Origin: Saprospira grandis | GTDB taxonomy: Bacteria > Bacteroidota > Bacteroidia > Chitinophagales > Saprospiraceae | Reading direction: 5' to 3' | Length of the DNA stretch: 64,000 nucleotides | NCBI RefSeq assembly: GCF_027594745.1 | Contig: NZ_CP110854.1 | Location: 2,212,501-2,276,500, forward strand | Shown here: positions 28,144 through 35,844 of the stretch, piece after piece | Layout: every line of letters begins with the position of its first letter | Numbering within the stretch: the first letter of the stretch is position 1 | Program-made: the position numbers and the translations under genes | Notes under the pieces: generated by a model | The model's input: the letters and a program-made list of their open reading frames with translations, nothing else | Told to the model about the DNA's origin: nothing | Databases searched by the model: none

Positions 28144-28286
28144 GGGGCTGCCCCTCACTTTGCTCGGGTCGGGCTATGTCGCAGCTCGCTGCTCGCTCGG
28201 CCCTGCGTCGCTTCGCTCCTTGGTCTGGCCTTCGGCCACTGCTTTCTATCCCTCAGCCTGCGGCGGCTCCGCCGCCTGTCCACCGC
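28144..28286 (+). repeat. Dispersed GC-rich element, copy 8
   Basis: GGGGCTGCCC ... GGGTCGGGCTATGTC, spine GCTCGCTGCTCGC / TCGGCCCTGC, CGCTTCGCTCC arm, TTGGTCTG, GGCC-TTC-GGCC arm, CCCTCAGCC, GGCGGC-TCC-GCCGCC arm. Its GGGG end points towards trpS (antisense to it). It occupies the trpS to flavin reductase gap. Confidence 0.9.
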
Positions 28287-28300
28287 AAAATGGACCAAAC

Positions 28301-28330
28301 AAAAAACGCTCTACCTTTTGGGTAGAGCGA
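28301..28330 (-). terminator. Terminator of the redoxin/flavin reductase unit
   Basis: On the minus strand CGCTCTACC-CAAAA-GGTAGAGCG is followed by six T; it lies 30 bp after the flavin reductase stop. Confidence 0.82.
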
Positions 28331-28359
28331 ACTAAAAAGTATGGCCCCATTAAAGGAGC

Positions 28360-29262
28360 TTATTCAATCATCAGGCAGGCTAGGGCATTGGCATATTCTC
28401 CCTGTTGGATGAGGGTACGGGCATAGCGCTCTTGCATCGCAAAGCGGGCTGTAGAGCCTGCGGGCGCTAGCTCGAGCAAATTGGCCAAACTATCATCTGT
28501 CTGGACCAACTGTTCTATTTCCTGCTCTGTGGGCAGGGCCATTAGGCCCGCCATGCAAGCAATTTCACTTCCCTTAAGGGTATCGCTCTGGCGGATGCGC
28601 TCTGGCAGTTGGTCAAAGCCCAGGGCCAAATCAGAAGGATTTTGGTAAATAGAGAAAAGGGCATCTCCACTAGCGCGCACATAATAGGCTCGGCCAAGGC
28701 GGCCCACCAAATCGAGTTTATGAGGGTCAATGCGGTTGCGTTCATCAATAACGGCCTCATCAATATGGAAGCGCTGCACTTTGCAGAACATCAGGTTGCC
28801 GGCTCCGCCATGTTCTCCCAAGCTAACAATTTGCTCCACCTTGCACTCAAACTGCACGGGAGATTCGGCAATGCGGAAGGGGGCCACGGTTTCTGCGGCT
28901 AGGGGCGTAAAGCCTGCTTTGGCAAACTCATCAATATGGGCGGGATAAGAAATGCTGGCTAGGGTCATTTGTTGGACCATATCGTAGGTGACCACATTGA
29001 TGACCACCTCTTGATTTGCCTGAATATTATGTAAAGTATCTTTGGTGGTATTTCCTCTGACGGTTCGGTTAGAAGAAAAGACCATCATGGGCGGATTAGA
29101 GGAAAAGGCATTGAAAAAGCTATAGGGAGCAATATTGGCCAGCCCATTTTCATCTATGGTAGAGACAAAAGCAATGGGACGAGGGGCAATGGCCCCCACC
29201 ATAAACTGATGCAGGTCTTTAATTTCTAGGTCTTTAGGGTTGATGCTACGCATTTTTGACAT
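28360..29262 (-). CDS. Flavin reductase-like FMN-binding protein
   Basis: 300 residues. The N-terminal two thirds are a flavin reductase (DIM6/NTAB) domain: GAIAPRPIAFVSTIDENGLANIAPYSFFNAFSSNPPM, where the SPF-like Phe-Asn contacts and the RP-P motif bind FMN, then VRGNTTKDTLHN. The C-terminal 90 residues add a helical segment (SDTLKGSEIACMAGLMALPTEQEIEQL) not found in short family members. Substrate unknown. The start could also be the Met four codons in. It follows the redoxin gene by 8 bp and ends at a terminator. Confidence 0.88.
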   Translation of the reverse strand: MSKMRSINPKDLEIKDLHQFMVGAIAPRPIAFVSTIDENGLANIAPYSFFNAFSSNPPMMVFSSNRTVRGNTTKDTLHNIQANQEVVINVVTYDMVQQMTLASISYPAHIDEFAKAGFTPLAAETVAPFRIAESPVQFECKVEQIVSLGEHGGAGNLMFCKVQRFHIDEAVIDERNRIDPHKLDLVGRLGRAYYVRASGDALFSIYQNPSDLALGFDQLPERIRQSDTLKGSEIACMAGLMALPTEQEIEQLVQTDDSLANLLELAPAGSTARFAMQERYARTLIQQGEYANALACLMIE

Positions 29263-29270
29263 GAGTCAAT

Positions 29271-29882
29271 TTATTTTAAGAGCGATTTGATAGTAATATG
29301 GTCGGCGATATTTTTGCCGTAATGTACTTGTTCTAATTCTTGATTGCCTTGAATGACAAAATCGGCTGGGATGATAGGGCCGGGGCGGTCGCCTTTTTTG
29401 GGGTATTTTTCTCCATCATAGGCTTTCTTTCCGTTTTTTGCGGCCTTACGGACCTTTTTGCTAAAAATGGAATTTCGGACTTTTCCTGCAGATTTTTCAA
29501 TTTTATAGGCCTCAAAAAGTTCTTCATTGGGGTCGGCCACAACAATAAAAGGCAGCTCGGCATCTTCGGCTAGGGCCTTGAGGCGGTCTTTGGGGCTAGG
29601 GTAGACCACAATGACGGCATAGCCTTGTGCTTTGAGGCTTTCATAATTATCTTTGAGCTCATGGGTTCTAAAGTTACAGACGGGGCACCAAACGGGCCTT
29701 AAAAAAGTGATGAGGACCTGCTCATTTTCTTTGAGCAGCTCTTTGAGTTTATAGCTTTCGCCATCTATGGCTTCAAAGGTAGTTTTGGGGGCTTTTTCGC
29801 CTTCTAGCAGGCGTTCTGTTTGGGCTTGGGCCAAATTAAACTGGCCGATAAGCAGGCCCAAAAATAAGAGTAAGCTACGCAT
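29271..29882 (-). CDS. Exported AhpC/TSA-type redoxin
   Basis: 203 residues from the ATG at 29882, which begins a signal peptide MRSLLLFLGLLIGQFNLAQAQ; the longer frame upstream has no such start. The redoxin domain has ITFLRPVWCPVCNFRTHEL with a CPVC pair and VVADPNEELFEAYKI, as in peroxiredoxin-like alkyl hydroperoxide reductase/thiol-specific antioxidant proteins. A basic insert (SIFSKKVRKAAKNGKKAYDG) precedes the GPIIPADFVI strand. It is likely periplasmic. Forms a unit with the flavin reductase 8 bp downstream. Confidence 0.85.
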   Translation of the reverse strand: MRSLLLFLGLLIGQFNLAQAQTERLLEGEKAPKTTFEAIDGESYKLKELLKENEQVLITFLRPVWCPVCNFRTHELKDNYESLKAQGYAVIVVYPSPKDRLKALAEDAELPFIVVADPNEELFEAYKIEKSAGKVRNSIFSKKVRKAAKNGKKAYDGEKYPKKGDRPGPIIPADFVIQGNQELEQVHYGKNIADHITIKSLLK

Positions 29883-29988
29883 AGGTAAATTGTTTTGGGG
29901 AGGGGGAAGAAATAAAATTTGGCTTAAAATACGCTCTTTTTCTAGGCGAGGTTCCCAAGGAAATGATAAAATAGGTTTAAGGAGATAC

Positions 29989-30021
29989 AAAAAAGGCAAG
30001 CCATTCGGCTTGCCTTTCATT
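29989..30021 (-). terminator. Terminator after the small secreted protein
   Basis: On the minus strand AAAGGCAAGCC-GAAT-GGCTTGCCTTT plus a T run, 30 bp past the stop at 30052. Confidence 0.85.
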
Positions 30022-30051
30022 TGCAGATGCTAATTAGCTTAGCGGTCTCGC

Positions 30052-30513
30052 TTATTTTTCTTCACGCTGGATAGTTACCTTGCGGTTAAGCTCAGCGCCA
30101 GATTCGTCAGTGATTTGGAACATATAGGTACCGTCCTCTAGTGTTTCTACGTTGAGTGCGCGGTAGTTGCTACCTTCAGTTACTTCCATAACTCGGTGAG
30201 CAGCTAGTTCGTAGCCCTCTTCGTCAAACATTTTCATGGTCAATTCTTTCTGCTCTTGAGATTTTAGAGAGAACACATAGACATCATCTTGAACGGGATC
30301 ATCAGAGGCAACCATTTCAATATCTAGAACCTTAGCCACTTTTTCGGCAGACATAAGGCTAGTATAAATTGTAGCTACAACTTCACGGTCATCGCCATTG
30401 TCCATAAGGAGAATAACAGCAACCATCTTGTCTTCATGATTAGGGTTTGCAGCGAAAGCGTTGCTGGCATTGAAGCCAAGAACAAGCGCTAGGACGAAAG
30501 ATAGAATTTTCAT
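30052..30513 (-). CDS. Small secreted protein with a T9SS-like C-terminal strand region
   Basis: 153 residues from the ATG at 30513, chosen for its signal peptide MKILSFVLALVLGFNASNAFA; a longer frame upstream begins with an unrelated hydrophobic stretch. Mature region: a charged alpha/beta segment, then RALNVETLEDGTYMFQITD and a closing strand GAELNRKVTIQREEK. The 'L.dGtY.f.i' plus final 'KkVtI' pattern resembles a short T9SS sorting or DUF3244-like domain, but the match is by eye. Function unknown. Own terminator and a 325-bp upstream gap shared with the purine phosphorylase gene. Confidence 0.65.
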   Translation of the reverse strand: MKILSFVLALVLGFNASNAFAANPNHEDKMVAVILLMDNGDDREVVATIYTSLMSAEKVAKVLDIEMVASDDPVQDDVYVFSLKSQEQKELTMKMFDEEGYELAAHRVMEVTEGSNYRALNVETLEDGTYMFQITDESGAELNRKVTIQREEK

Positions 30514-30690
30514 ATCGATCAATGTTAAAAAGTAGTGTAGATAAAAAGAGTAGATTAGAAATAGCAGGTAAAAACACTCCTTTTGAGCGCTTTTTAGATA
30601 GAGACGTACTGGAATAGAGGCAGTCACTTTTAATAAAGGACTTTTCTTTTGGGGAAGAGCGGCAAACCACCGAAGACAGAAAAAATTGCT

Positions 30691-30698
30691 TATCTTTG
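30691..30698 (+). promoter_or_regulatory. Candidate -7 box upstream of purine nucleoside phosphorylase
   Basis: TATCTTTG matches TAnnTTTG. It is 141 bp before the start codon and lacks an obvious -33 box. The 30514-30838 gap is otherwise A/T-rich divergent promoter DNA with no gene. Confidence 0.3.
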
Positions 30699-30838
30699 GC
30701 CTTGCCCTAACAAAAATAAGTACAAGTCCTTAGAGTTCAAAATTTTAGGATTTGAAATATAACATTTCCTTAAAAATTATTTGGGTGTTCAATTTATTGA
30801 TTCCCTGATGATTAGCATACTTTTTAAGTTTTTGCTAT

Positions 30839-31669
30839 ATGAGTTTAGCACAACAAATTGCCGTTTGCCATCAGTACTTAAATAACAGAACAGAGACCTT
30901 TAAGGTTCGCTATGGTTTAATTTTAGGTACGGGTTTAGGCCCTTTGGCGGAAGAAATAGAAGAAGTTCATCGTATTCCTTATGCGGAGATCCCGCATTTT
31001 CCGGTATCTACGGTAGAGGGGCATGCGGGTTGTTTGATCTTTGGGTATTTGGCGGGGCAGCCGGTGGTGGCCATGTCGGGCCGTTTTCATTATTATGAGG
31101 GCTATTCGACCAAAGAGGCGACTTTTCCGATACGCATATTTAAGGCTTTGGGCGTAGAGCGCCTATTGATTTCTTCTGTGGTGGGCAGTGTGAATGGGGA
31201 GATGAATGCGGGCGACATTATTTTGGTCCGTGATCATATCAACTTCATTCCCGATCATCCGTTGCGGGGAAAGAACGACGATCGTTTGGGTCCTCGTTTT
31301 CCAGATATGAAAGATGCCTATGATCATGCTTTAAATGATCGGGTAGAGGCCAAGGCCAAGGACATGGGGTTGCCCATTCATCAGGGCGTCTATTTGGCCC
31401 TGCAGGGACCTAATTTAGAAACGCCAGCTGAATATCGGATGGCGCATATTTTGGGTGCGGATGTCATTGGGATGTCTACAGTTCCTGAGGTCATTGTGGC
31501 CAAGCATGCGGAGCTACCTGTTTTAGTCACTTCTATTGTCTCGAATAAATGTTGGCCCTTAGAGGAGATTGTCGAGACCAGTTTAGAAGATGTTTTGGGG
31601 GTAGTAGAAAAGGCTTCGCCCAAACTTTCTGCTTTGGTCCAAACCTTATTGGAGGAGGAGATGCTTTAG
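30839..31669 (+). CDS. Purine nucleoside phosphorylase (trimeric PNP type)
   Basis: 276 residues. GLILGTGLGPLAEEIE is the phosphate-binding loop, SGRFHYYEGYS the phosphate/ribose region, GPNLETPAEYRM the purine-binding glutamate region, and VTSIVSNKCW holds the base-binding Asn. It splits purine nucleosides with phosphate for salvage. Odd point: the usual NAAGG(L/I)N block reads SSVVGSVN here, although neighbouring blocks are intact. The inosine/guanosine class is the best fit; methylthioadenosine phosphorylases are close relatives. A dispersed repeat follows. Confidence 0.92.
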   Translation: MSLAQQIAVCHQYLNNRTETFKVRYGLILGTGLGPLAEEIEEVHRIPYAEIPHFPVSTVEGHAGCLIFGYLAGQPVVAMSGRFHYYEGYSTKEATFPIRIFKALGVERLLISSVVGSVNGEMNAGDIILVRDHINFIPDHPLRGKNDDRLGPRFPDMKDAYDHALNDRVEAKAKDMGLPIHQGVYLALQGPNLETPAEYRMAHILGADVIGMSTVPEVIVAKHAELPVLVTSIVSNKCWPLEEIVETSLEDVLGVVEKASPKLSALVQTLLEEEML

Positions 31670-31710
31670 GGCCCTGGCCCTAGCTGGGCGGCCGCAGGCC
31701 GCTTTTGTAT

Positions 31711-31824
31711 GGCCTAGCGATGCGGCGGGGTGGCCGTCAGGCCAGACCGAGCCAGCTTGCTGGCGAAGGGCCGAGCAGACCTGCGAGCCCCAAAGCGTAG
31801 CGCCTGCCGCAGGCAGGAGGCCCC
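31711..31824 (-). repeat. Dispersed GC-rich element, copy 9
   Basis: On the minus strand: GGGGCCTCCTGCCTGCGGCAGGCGCTACGCTTTGG, spine GCTCGCAGGTCTGC / TCGGCCC, GCCAGCAAGCTGGC arm, CGGTCTG, GGCCTGACGGCC arm and ATCGCTAGGCC. Its GGGG end is 71 bp before the prfA start. Confidence 0.9.
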
Positions 31825-31875
31825 AAAAAACAATTAGAATATTATTTAACATAGAACTCCATTTAGATGAGTTCA

Positions 31876-31890
31876 TTTTGCGACGCAAAA
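31876..31890. promoter_or_regulatory. 15-bp palindrome just before the prfA start codon
   Basis: TTTTGCG-A-CGCAAAA ends 4 bp before the ATG at 31895. It could be an operator or a hairpin over the ribosome landing site. Confidence 0.35.
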
Positions 31891-31894
31891 CACT

Positions 31895-32977
31895 ATGAAT
31901 AGCTTATTGAGCAAGCTGTCTGCGATTAAGGACAAATTTGAGTACCTGCAAGAGCAGCTTTCGGACCCCAGCATTTCTTCTGATATGAAGAAATTTATGA
32001 AGGTCAATAAAGAATATAAGAGTTTGGAGCCTTTGGTAAAGGCGCATGAGGAGTACAAAGCCATCTTGGATGGTTTGGCCGAGTGTAAAGAAATTTTGGA
32101 CAACTCTGATGAGGCCGAATTTAAGGAAATGGCCAAAATGGAGATGGACGAGCTTTTGGAGCGGCGGGGGCCATTGGAAGAGGAAATCAAGTATATGTTG
32201 ATTCCCAAAGACCCTGAAGATGAGAAAAACGTCACGATTGAAATCCGCTCGGGAGCGGGTGGAGATGAGGCGGCCATTTTTGCGGGCGATTTGCTTCGGA
32301 TGTATGAGCGCTATATTGATAAAATGGGCTGGAAGCGGGAGTTAATCTCGGAAACCCCTAGTGGTTCTGGGGGCTACTCTAAAGTATTTATGGAAGTAAC
32401 TGGCGATGGGGTGTATGGCCTGCTCAAATATGAATCGGGCACACACCGCGTACAGCGAGTGCCTAAAACGGAATCTCAGGGGCGGGTGCACACCTCTACG
32501 GCTACTGTGGCCATTATGCCTATTTTTGAGACCGAAGATATTCAGATCAACACTGCCGATTTGGACTGGGATACTTTCCGGGCCAGTGGGGTAGGGGGGC
32601 AGCACGTAAACAAAACGGAATCTGCCGTGCGGGTAACGCACAAACCCAGTGGGGTAGTGGTAGAATGTCAGGAAGGACGTTCGCAGCACCGCAACCGAGA
32701 AATTGCCTTACAAAAACTCTATGCTCGTTTGTTTGAATTGCAGCAGCAAGAGCAGCAAGATAGCATTACCGATTTGCGAAATAGCTTGGTGGTCTCTAGT
32801 GATCGCTCTTCAAAAATTCGGACCTATAACTATCCTCAAAACCGAGTGACGGATCACCGCATCAATTTTACCCGCTACAATCTAGGCGATATGATGAACG
32901 GAGCCATTGATGAGTTCATTGAGGCCATTCAAACTACTTATAATGCCGAGAAACTAAAAGCCAGCGAAGAAGTATAA
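31895..32977 (+). CDS. prfA: Peptide chain release factor 1
   Basis: 360 residues, the normal length. The catalytic GGQ lies in GVGGQHVNKTESAV; the stop-codon-reading PxT motif is PKT in VQRVPKTESQGRVHTS, typical of RF1 (RF2 has SPF). The N-terminal helical domain (LSAIKDKFEYLQEQL) and C-terminal RIRTYNYPQNRVTDHR-type region are complete. It releases peptides at UAA and UAG. 2 bp before the DUF368 gene. Confidence 0.97.
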   Translation: MNSLLSKLSAIKDKFEYLQEQLSDPSISSDMKKFMKVNKEYKSLEPLVKAHEEYKAILDGLAECKEILDNSDEAEFKEMAKMEMDELLERRGPLEEEIKYMLIPKDPEDEKNVTIEIRSGAGGDEAAIFAGDLLRMYERYIDKMGWKRELISETPSGSGGYSKVFMEVTGDGVYGLLKYESGTHRVQRVPKTESQGRVHTSTATVAIMPIFETEDIQINTADLDWDTFRASGVGGQHVNKTESAVRVTHKPSGVVVECQEGRSQHRNREIALQKLYARLFELQQQEQQDSITDLRNSLVVSSDRSSKIRTYNYPQNRVTDHRINFTRYNLGDMMNGAIDEFIEAIQTTYNAEKLKASEEV

Positions 32978-32979
32978 TT

Positions 32980-33888
32980 ATGCAACATCTATTTACTTTT
33001 CTCAAAGGGATGGCCATGGGCGCTGCAGATGTGGTGCCTGGAGTTTCTGGCGGAACCGTAGCCTTTATTACGGGGATTTATGAGCGTTTGCTTCGGGGCA
33101 TTAAGGGCGTTAATTTGGAGAGCTTAAAAGTTTTGCAAAGACAAGGTATTGCCGCTTTCTGGACCGCCATAGATGGTAGTTTTTTATTGGCCCTTTTTGG
33201 GGGCATCTTTGTCAGTGTATTGAGTTTGGCCTCTTTGCTTAGCTCGGCCCTAGAGCATTATCCGCAGCTACTTTGGTCCTTTTTTATGGGCTTGGTTTTG
33301 GCTTCGGCCCTATATGTTGGGCGGCAAATTAAGTGGAACAACCTGCCTTCTATCGTCCTATTGATTATGGGCGCGGGCATTGCCTACGGCATTACGCTTT
33401 TTGTGCCTACCGAAATGCCCAAAAGCTACCCTATGGCCTTCATTTCTGGGGCGATTGCTATTTGTGCCATGATTTTACCTGGCATCTCGGGTAGTTTCAT
33501 TTTGCTCCTGATGGGCATGTATAAGCATGTGATTGAGGCCATTCATGAAAGAGATATCCTTTTTCTCTTGGTCTTTATGATGGGCTGTGGTTTGGGTCTA
33601 TTGAGTTTTGCTAGAATATTGAGCTGGCTGTTTGAACATTATCGCTCGGCGGCCTTGGCTTTGCTCACTGGCTTTATGTTGGGCTCTTTGCCCAAAATTT
33701 GGCCCTGGCAAAATGTCATCCAAACACGTATCAATAGCCATGGAGAAGAAGAGCCTTTCTTATTTCAATCTGTTTTGCCTAGCGCCTATGAAGGCGAGCC
33801 CTACCTGTTAGGCGCCAGCCTTTTGGCCCTTTTGGGCTTCGCTTTGGTGTTTGGCCTAGAACGCCTAGGACAAAAAACAGGGGAATAA
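32980..33888 (+). CDS. DUF368 family polyprenyl-phosphate transporter (PopT type)
   Basis: 302 residues with eight or so hydrophobic helices. The family signature is at the N-terminus, FLKGMAMGAADVVPGVSGGTVAFITGIYERLL, and a second related half ICAMILPGISGSFILLLMGMY appears after residue 155, as in an inverted repeat. DUF368 proteins have been shown to recycle undecaprenyl phosphate across the membrane for wall and O-antigen synthesis. Starts 2 bp after prfA, so they are probably co-translated. Confidence 0.9.
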   Translation: MQHLFTFLKGMAMGAADVVPGVSGGTVAFITGIYERLLRGIKGVNLESLKVLQRQGIAAFWTAIDGSFLLALFGGIFVSVLSLASLLSSALEHYPQLLWSFFMGLVLASALYVGRQIKWNNLPSIVLLIMGAGIAYGITLFVPTEMPKSYPMAFISGAIAICAMILPGISGSFILLLMGMYKHVIEAIHERDILFLLVFMMGCGLGLLSFARILSWLFEHYRSAALALLTGFMLGSLPKIWPWQNVIQTRINSHGEEEPFLFQSVLPSAYEGEPYLLGASLLALLGFALVFGLERLGQKTGE

Positions 33889-33989
33889 GAAAGTAAAACT
33901 TTGCTAGAAGTACTAAAAAATTATATTTTAGGGAGATAGAATCTCTAAATTGCTTTTTAAGCACCAAATGGTGCCCTAAATATTGACTC

Positions 33990-34769
33990 ATGGGAAGACC
34001 TACACTCCGTCTATATGATGGCTATCGCCACACCTCCCCCCATCTTCGCGATGAGGTGGCCGAGCTACAAACATTACTCAAAGGTTATGGCTACCGCGTT
34101 CGCCCCGATGGCGAATTTGGTCCCTATACCGAGAATTGCGTCAAGCATTTCCAATATAAAAAAAGAATGACGCCTGACGGTATCGTAGGCCCTTCTACCT
34201 GGGCGGCCTTGCTGAATCGCCCCCAACCTTCGGGCAATTATCTTCAGTTTCAGACCTCCTACGCCAAAAATAATCCCCATCTGCTCAAGCAATTGGCAGA
34301 GCTCAATGGCAAGTATAAAAATGCTGTGCTCCGAGTATCGCAACAGTACGGCATTCCCGCCTCGGTAATCGCTGGCATCGGCTCTAGAGAGTCGCATTGG
34401 GGCTTGGCCCTAACCCCTCCCGGCCCACATGGCACCGGAGATGGTGGCCACGGTAGAGGACTCATGCAGGTGGATGACCGCTGGCATGTCGCTTTTATCC
34501 AGTCTGGAAAATGGGCAAATGCTACCGAAAATATTATCTATGGCTGCGCCGTGCTCAAAAATTCTATGAACCTCTTTACCAAAAAGTTGGGCTGGAAAAT
34601 GAGCAAACAACTCCTACAAGCCGGTATCGCGGGCTATAACTGCGGGCCTTCTCGCGCCCTCAGCGCCCATCAATCAGGCTACGATATTGACTACTACACC
34701 ACAGGCCGAGATTATTCTCGAAATGTGCTAGAAAGAGCGGGCTGGTTCCAACTTCATGGCTGGAAATAA
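33990..34769 (+). CDS. Leaderless peptidoglycan-binding protein with goose-type lysozyme domain
   Basis: 259 residues, no signal peptide or membrane segment. Residues about 18-76 form a PG_binding_1 domain (LQTLLKGYGYRVRPDGEFGPYTENCVKHFQ). Residues about 95-259 match goose-type lysozymes: GIGSRESHWG with the catalytic Glu134, GHGRGLMQVDDRWH, and AGIAGYNCGPSRAL. It should cut the glycan backbone of peptidoglycan. Without a leader it must act as a lysin released by lysis, travel through another machine, or be an effector. A second leaderless wall hydrolase lies 1 kb downstream. Confidence 0.87.
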   Translation: MGRPTLRLYDGYRHTSPHLRDEVAELQTLLKGYGYRVRPDGEFGPYTENCVKHFQYKKRMTPDGIVGPSTWAALLNRPQPSGNYLQFQTSYAKNNPHLLKQLAELNGKYKNAVLRVSQQYGIPASVIAGIGSRESHWGLALTPPGPHGTGDGGHGRGLMQVDDRWHVAFIQSGKWANATENIIYGCAVLKNSMNLFTKKLGWKMSKQLLQAGIAGYNCGPSRALSAHQSGYDIDYYTTGRDYSRNVLERAGWFQLHGWK

Positions 34770-34786
34770 ACCGCATATAAGAAATT

Positions 34787-34818
34787 AAAGGGCTGTCCAT
34801 CTGGATAGCCCTTTTTTT
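34787..34818 (+). terminator. Terminator after the lysozyme gene
   Basis: AAAGGGCTGTCC-ATCT-GGATAGCCCTTT stem and a T run. Confidence 0.87.
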
Positions 34819-34840
34819 ATGCCTCTAAGGATCTGTTTTT

Positions 34841-34970
34841 GGGGCCTCCCGCCTTCGGCGGGCGCTACGTTCCGCAGCTCGCTATTCGCTCGGCCCTGCG
34901 GCCTGACGGCCTTGGTCTGCGGCTGCGCCGCACTGCTGCACATCGCTAGGCCGCTCAGCTGTCGCTACTG
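34841..34970 (+). repeat. Dispersed GC-rich element, copy 10
   Basis: Clean example: GGGGCCTCCCGCC-TTC-GGCGGGCGCTACGTTCC, spine GCTCGCTATTCGC / TCGGCCCTGC, arm GGCCTGACGGCC, TTGGTCTG, arm CGGC-TGC-GCCG, CATCGCTAGGCC. The remaining 34971-35154 is A/T-rich upstream DNA with no gene. Confidence 0.92.
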
Positions 34971-35154
34971 CTTTTAGCCATAGCTCTTCGGCCCTTAACA
35001 GGCAAAAAACCAATAAGATAGGCCTAAAAAATGAGATAAACAATAGAAAAATAAATTAGCTGTAAAACTCTTTAGATGCTTTGTAGAGCCCATCTCTTTT
35101 TTCTACATTTAATAGTCAAGCAAGATTTTACCCCACTAAATTAACTAAAAAAGA

Positions 35155-35805
35155 ATGAAAGCTAAGATTCAACCAGATTACAAAAATCTGACCCATGCCG
35201 CCTATGTCAAGGAGTTTAAACGCCTAGCCAAAATGGCCGAAACTCAAGCCAATGGCGAAGAAAATGCCGTTACTTTCTTTGTAAAACGCATGCACAAATT
35301 TGCCTGCGGCACAGAAGCTCCCCTAATGCTCCTCTCTAAAATGGATGCAAAATGGAAAAAGCAAGCCAAGGAAGACCTTAAAGGCGACAAGAAGATGATT
35401 CTTATCGCTAAAGCTCATTTTACCGCTGGCGAAAATGGCAATGTCCTAGAACTTTCTCCCATTAAAGGAAATGCTCCCTTGGCCAAAATTGCTAAGGAAG
35501 GAAAGGCCCTACTCAAAAAGGCCAAATTTGCCCTCGTTAAGGCCGGAGAAGCTGTAAGCGCCGCCGCTGCAGAAGGAGCCGCCGCCGGAGGAGAAGAAGA
35601 AGCGCCCAAAGAAGAAGCACAGCCAACAACAGAAGACAGCAAAACTACCGAAACTGCCGAAACCACTAGCGATGATACCGCCGCTGCTGGAGCAGAGTCT
35701 GCCGCTGTTGATCCTCAACTAGAAAAGAAAAAAGCCAAAGGACGTCAGGTGATGGCCAAAATGCTTGAAAACCTTCAGAAGATTGAAGCTAAACTGAAGA
35801 ACTAA
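35155..35805 (+). CDS. Cytoplasmic-type unknown protein with acidic low-complexity linker
   Basis: 216 residues. Residues 1-135 are a basic alpha/beta domain (HAAYVKEFKRLAKMAE, FVKRMHKFACG). Residues about 136-190 are an Ala/Glu/Thr-rich linker, and the last 30 residues a basic helix (KKKAKGRQVMAKMLENLQKIEAKLKN). No leader and no family recognised. Tightly placed (39 bp) before the double PG-binding hydrolase, so it may be a chaperone, immunity or loading partner; that is inference from position. Confidence 0.65.
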   Translation: MKAKIQPDYKNLTHAAYVKEFKRLAKMAETQANGEENAVTFFVKRMHKFACGTEAPLMLLSKMDAKWKKQAKEDLKGDKKMILIAKAHFTAGENGNVLELSPIKGNAPLAKIAKEGKALLKKAKFALVKAGEAVSAAAAEGAAAGGEEEAPKEEAQPTTEDSKTTETAETTSDDTAAAGAESAAVDPQLEKKKAKGRQVMAKMLENLQKIEAKLKN

Positions 35806-35844
35806 GCCAACCCATTATCCTAACTAACTTTTAATGACCATCTT

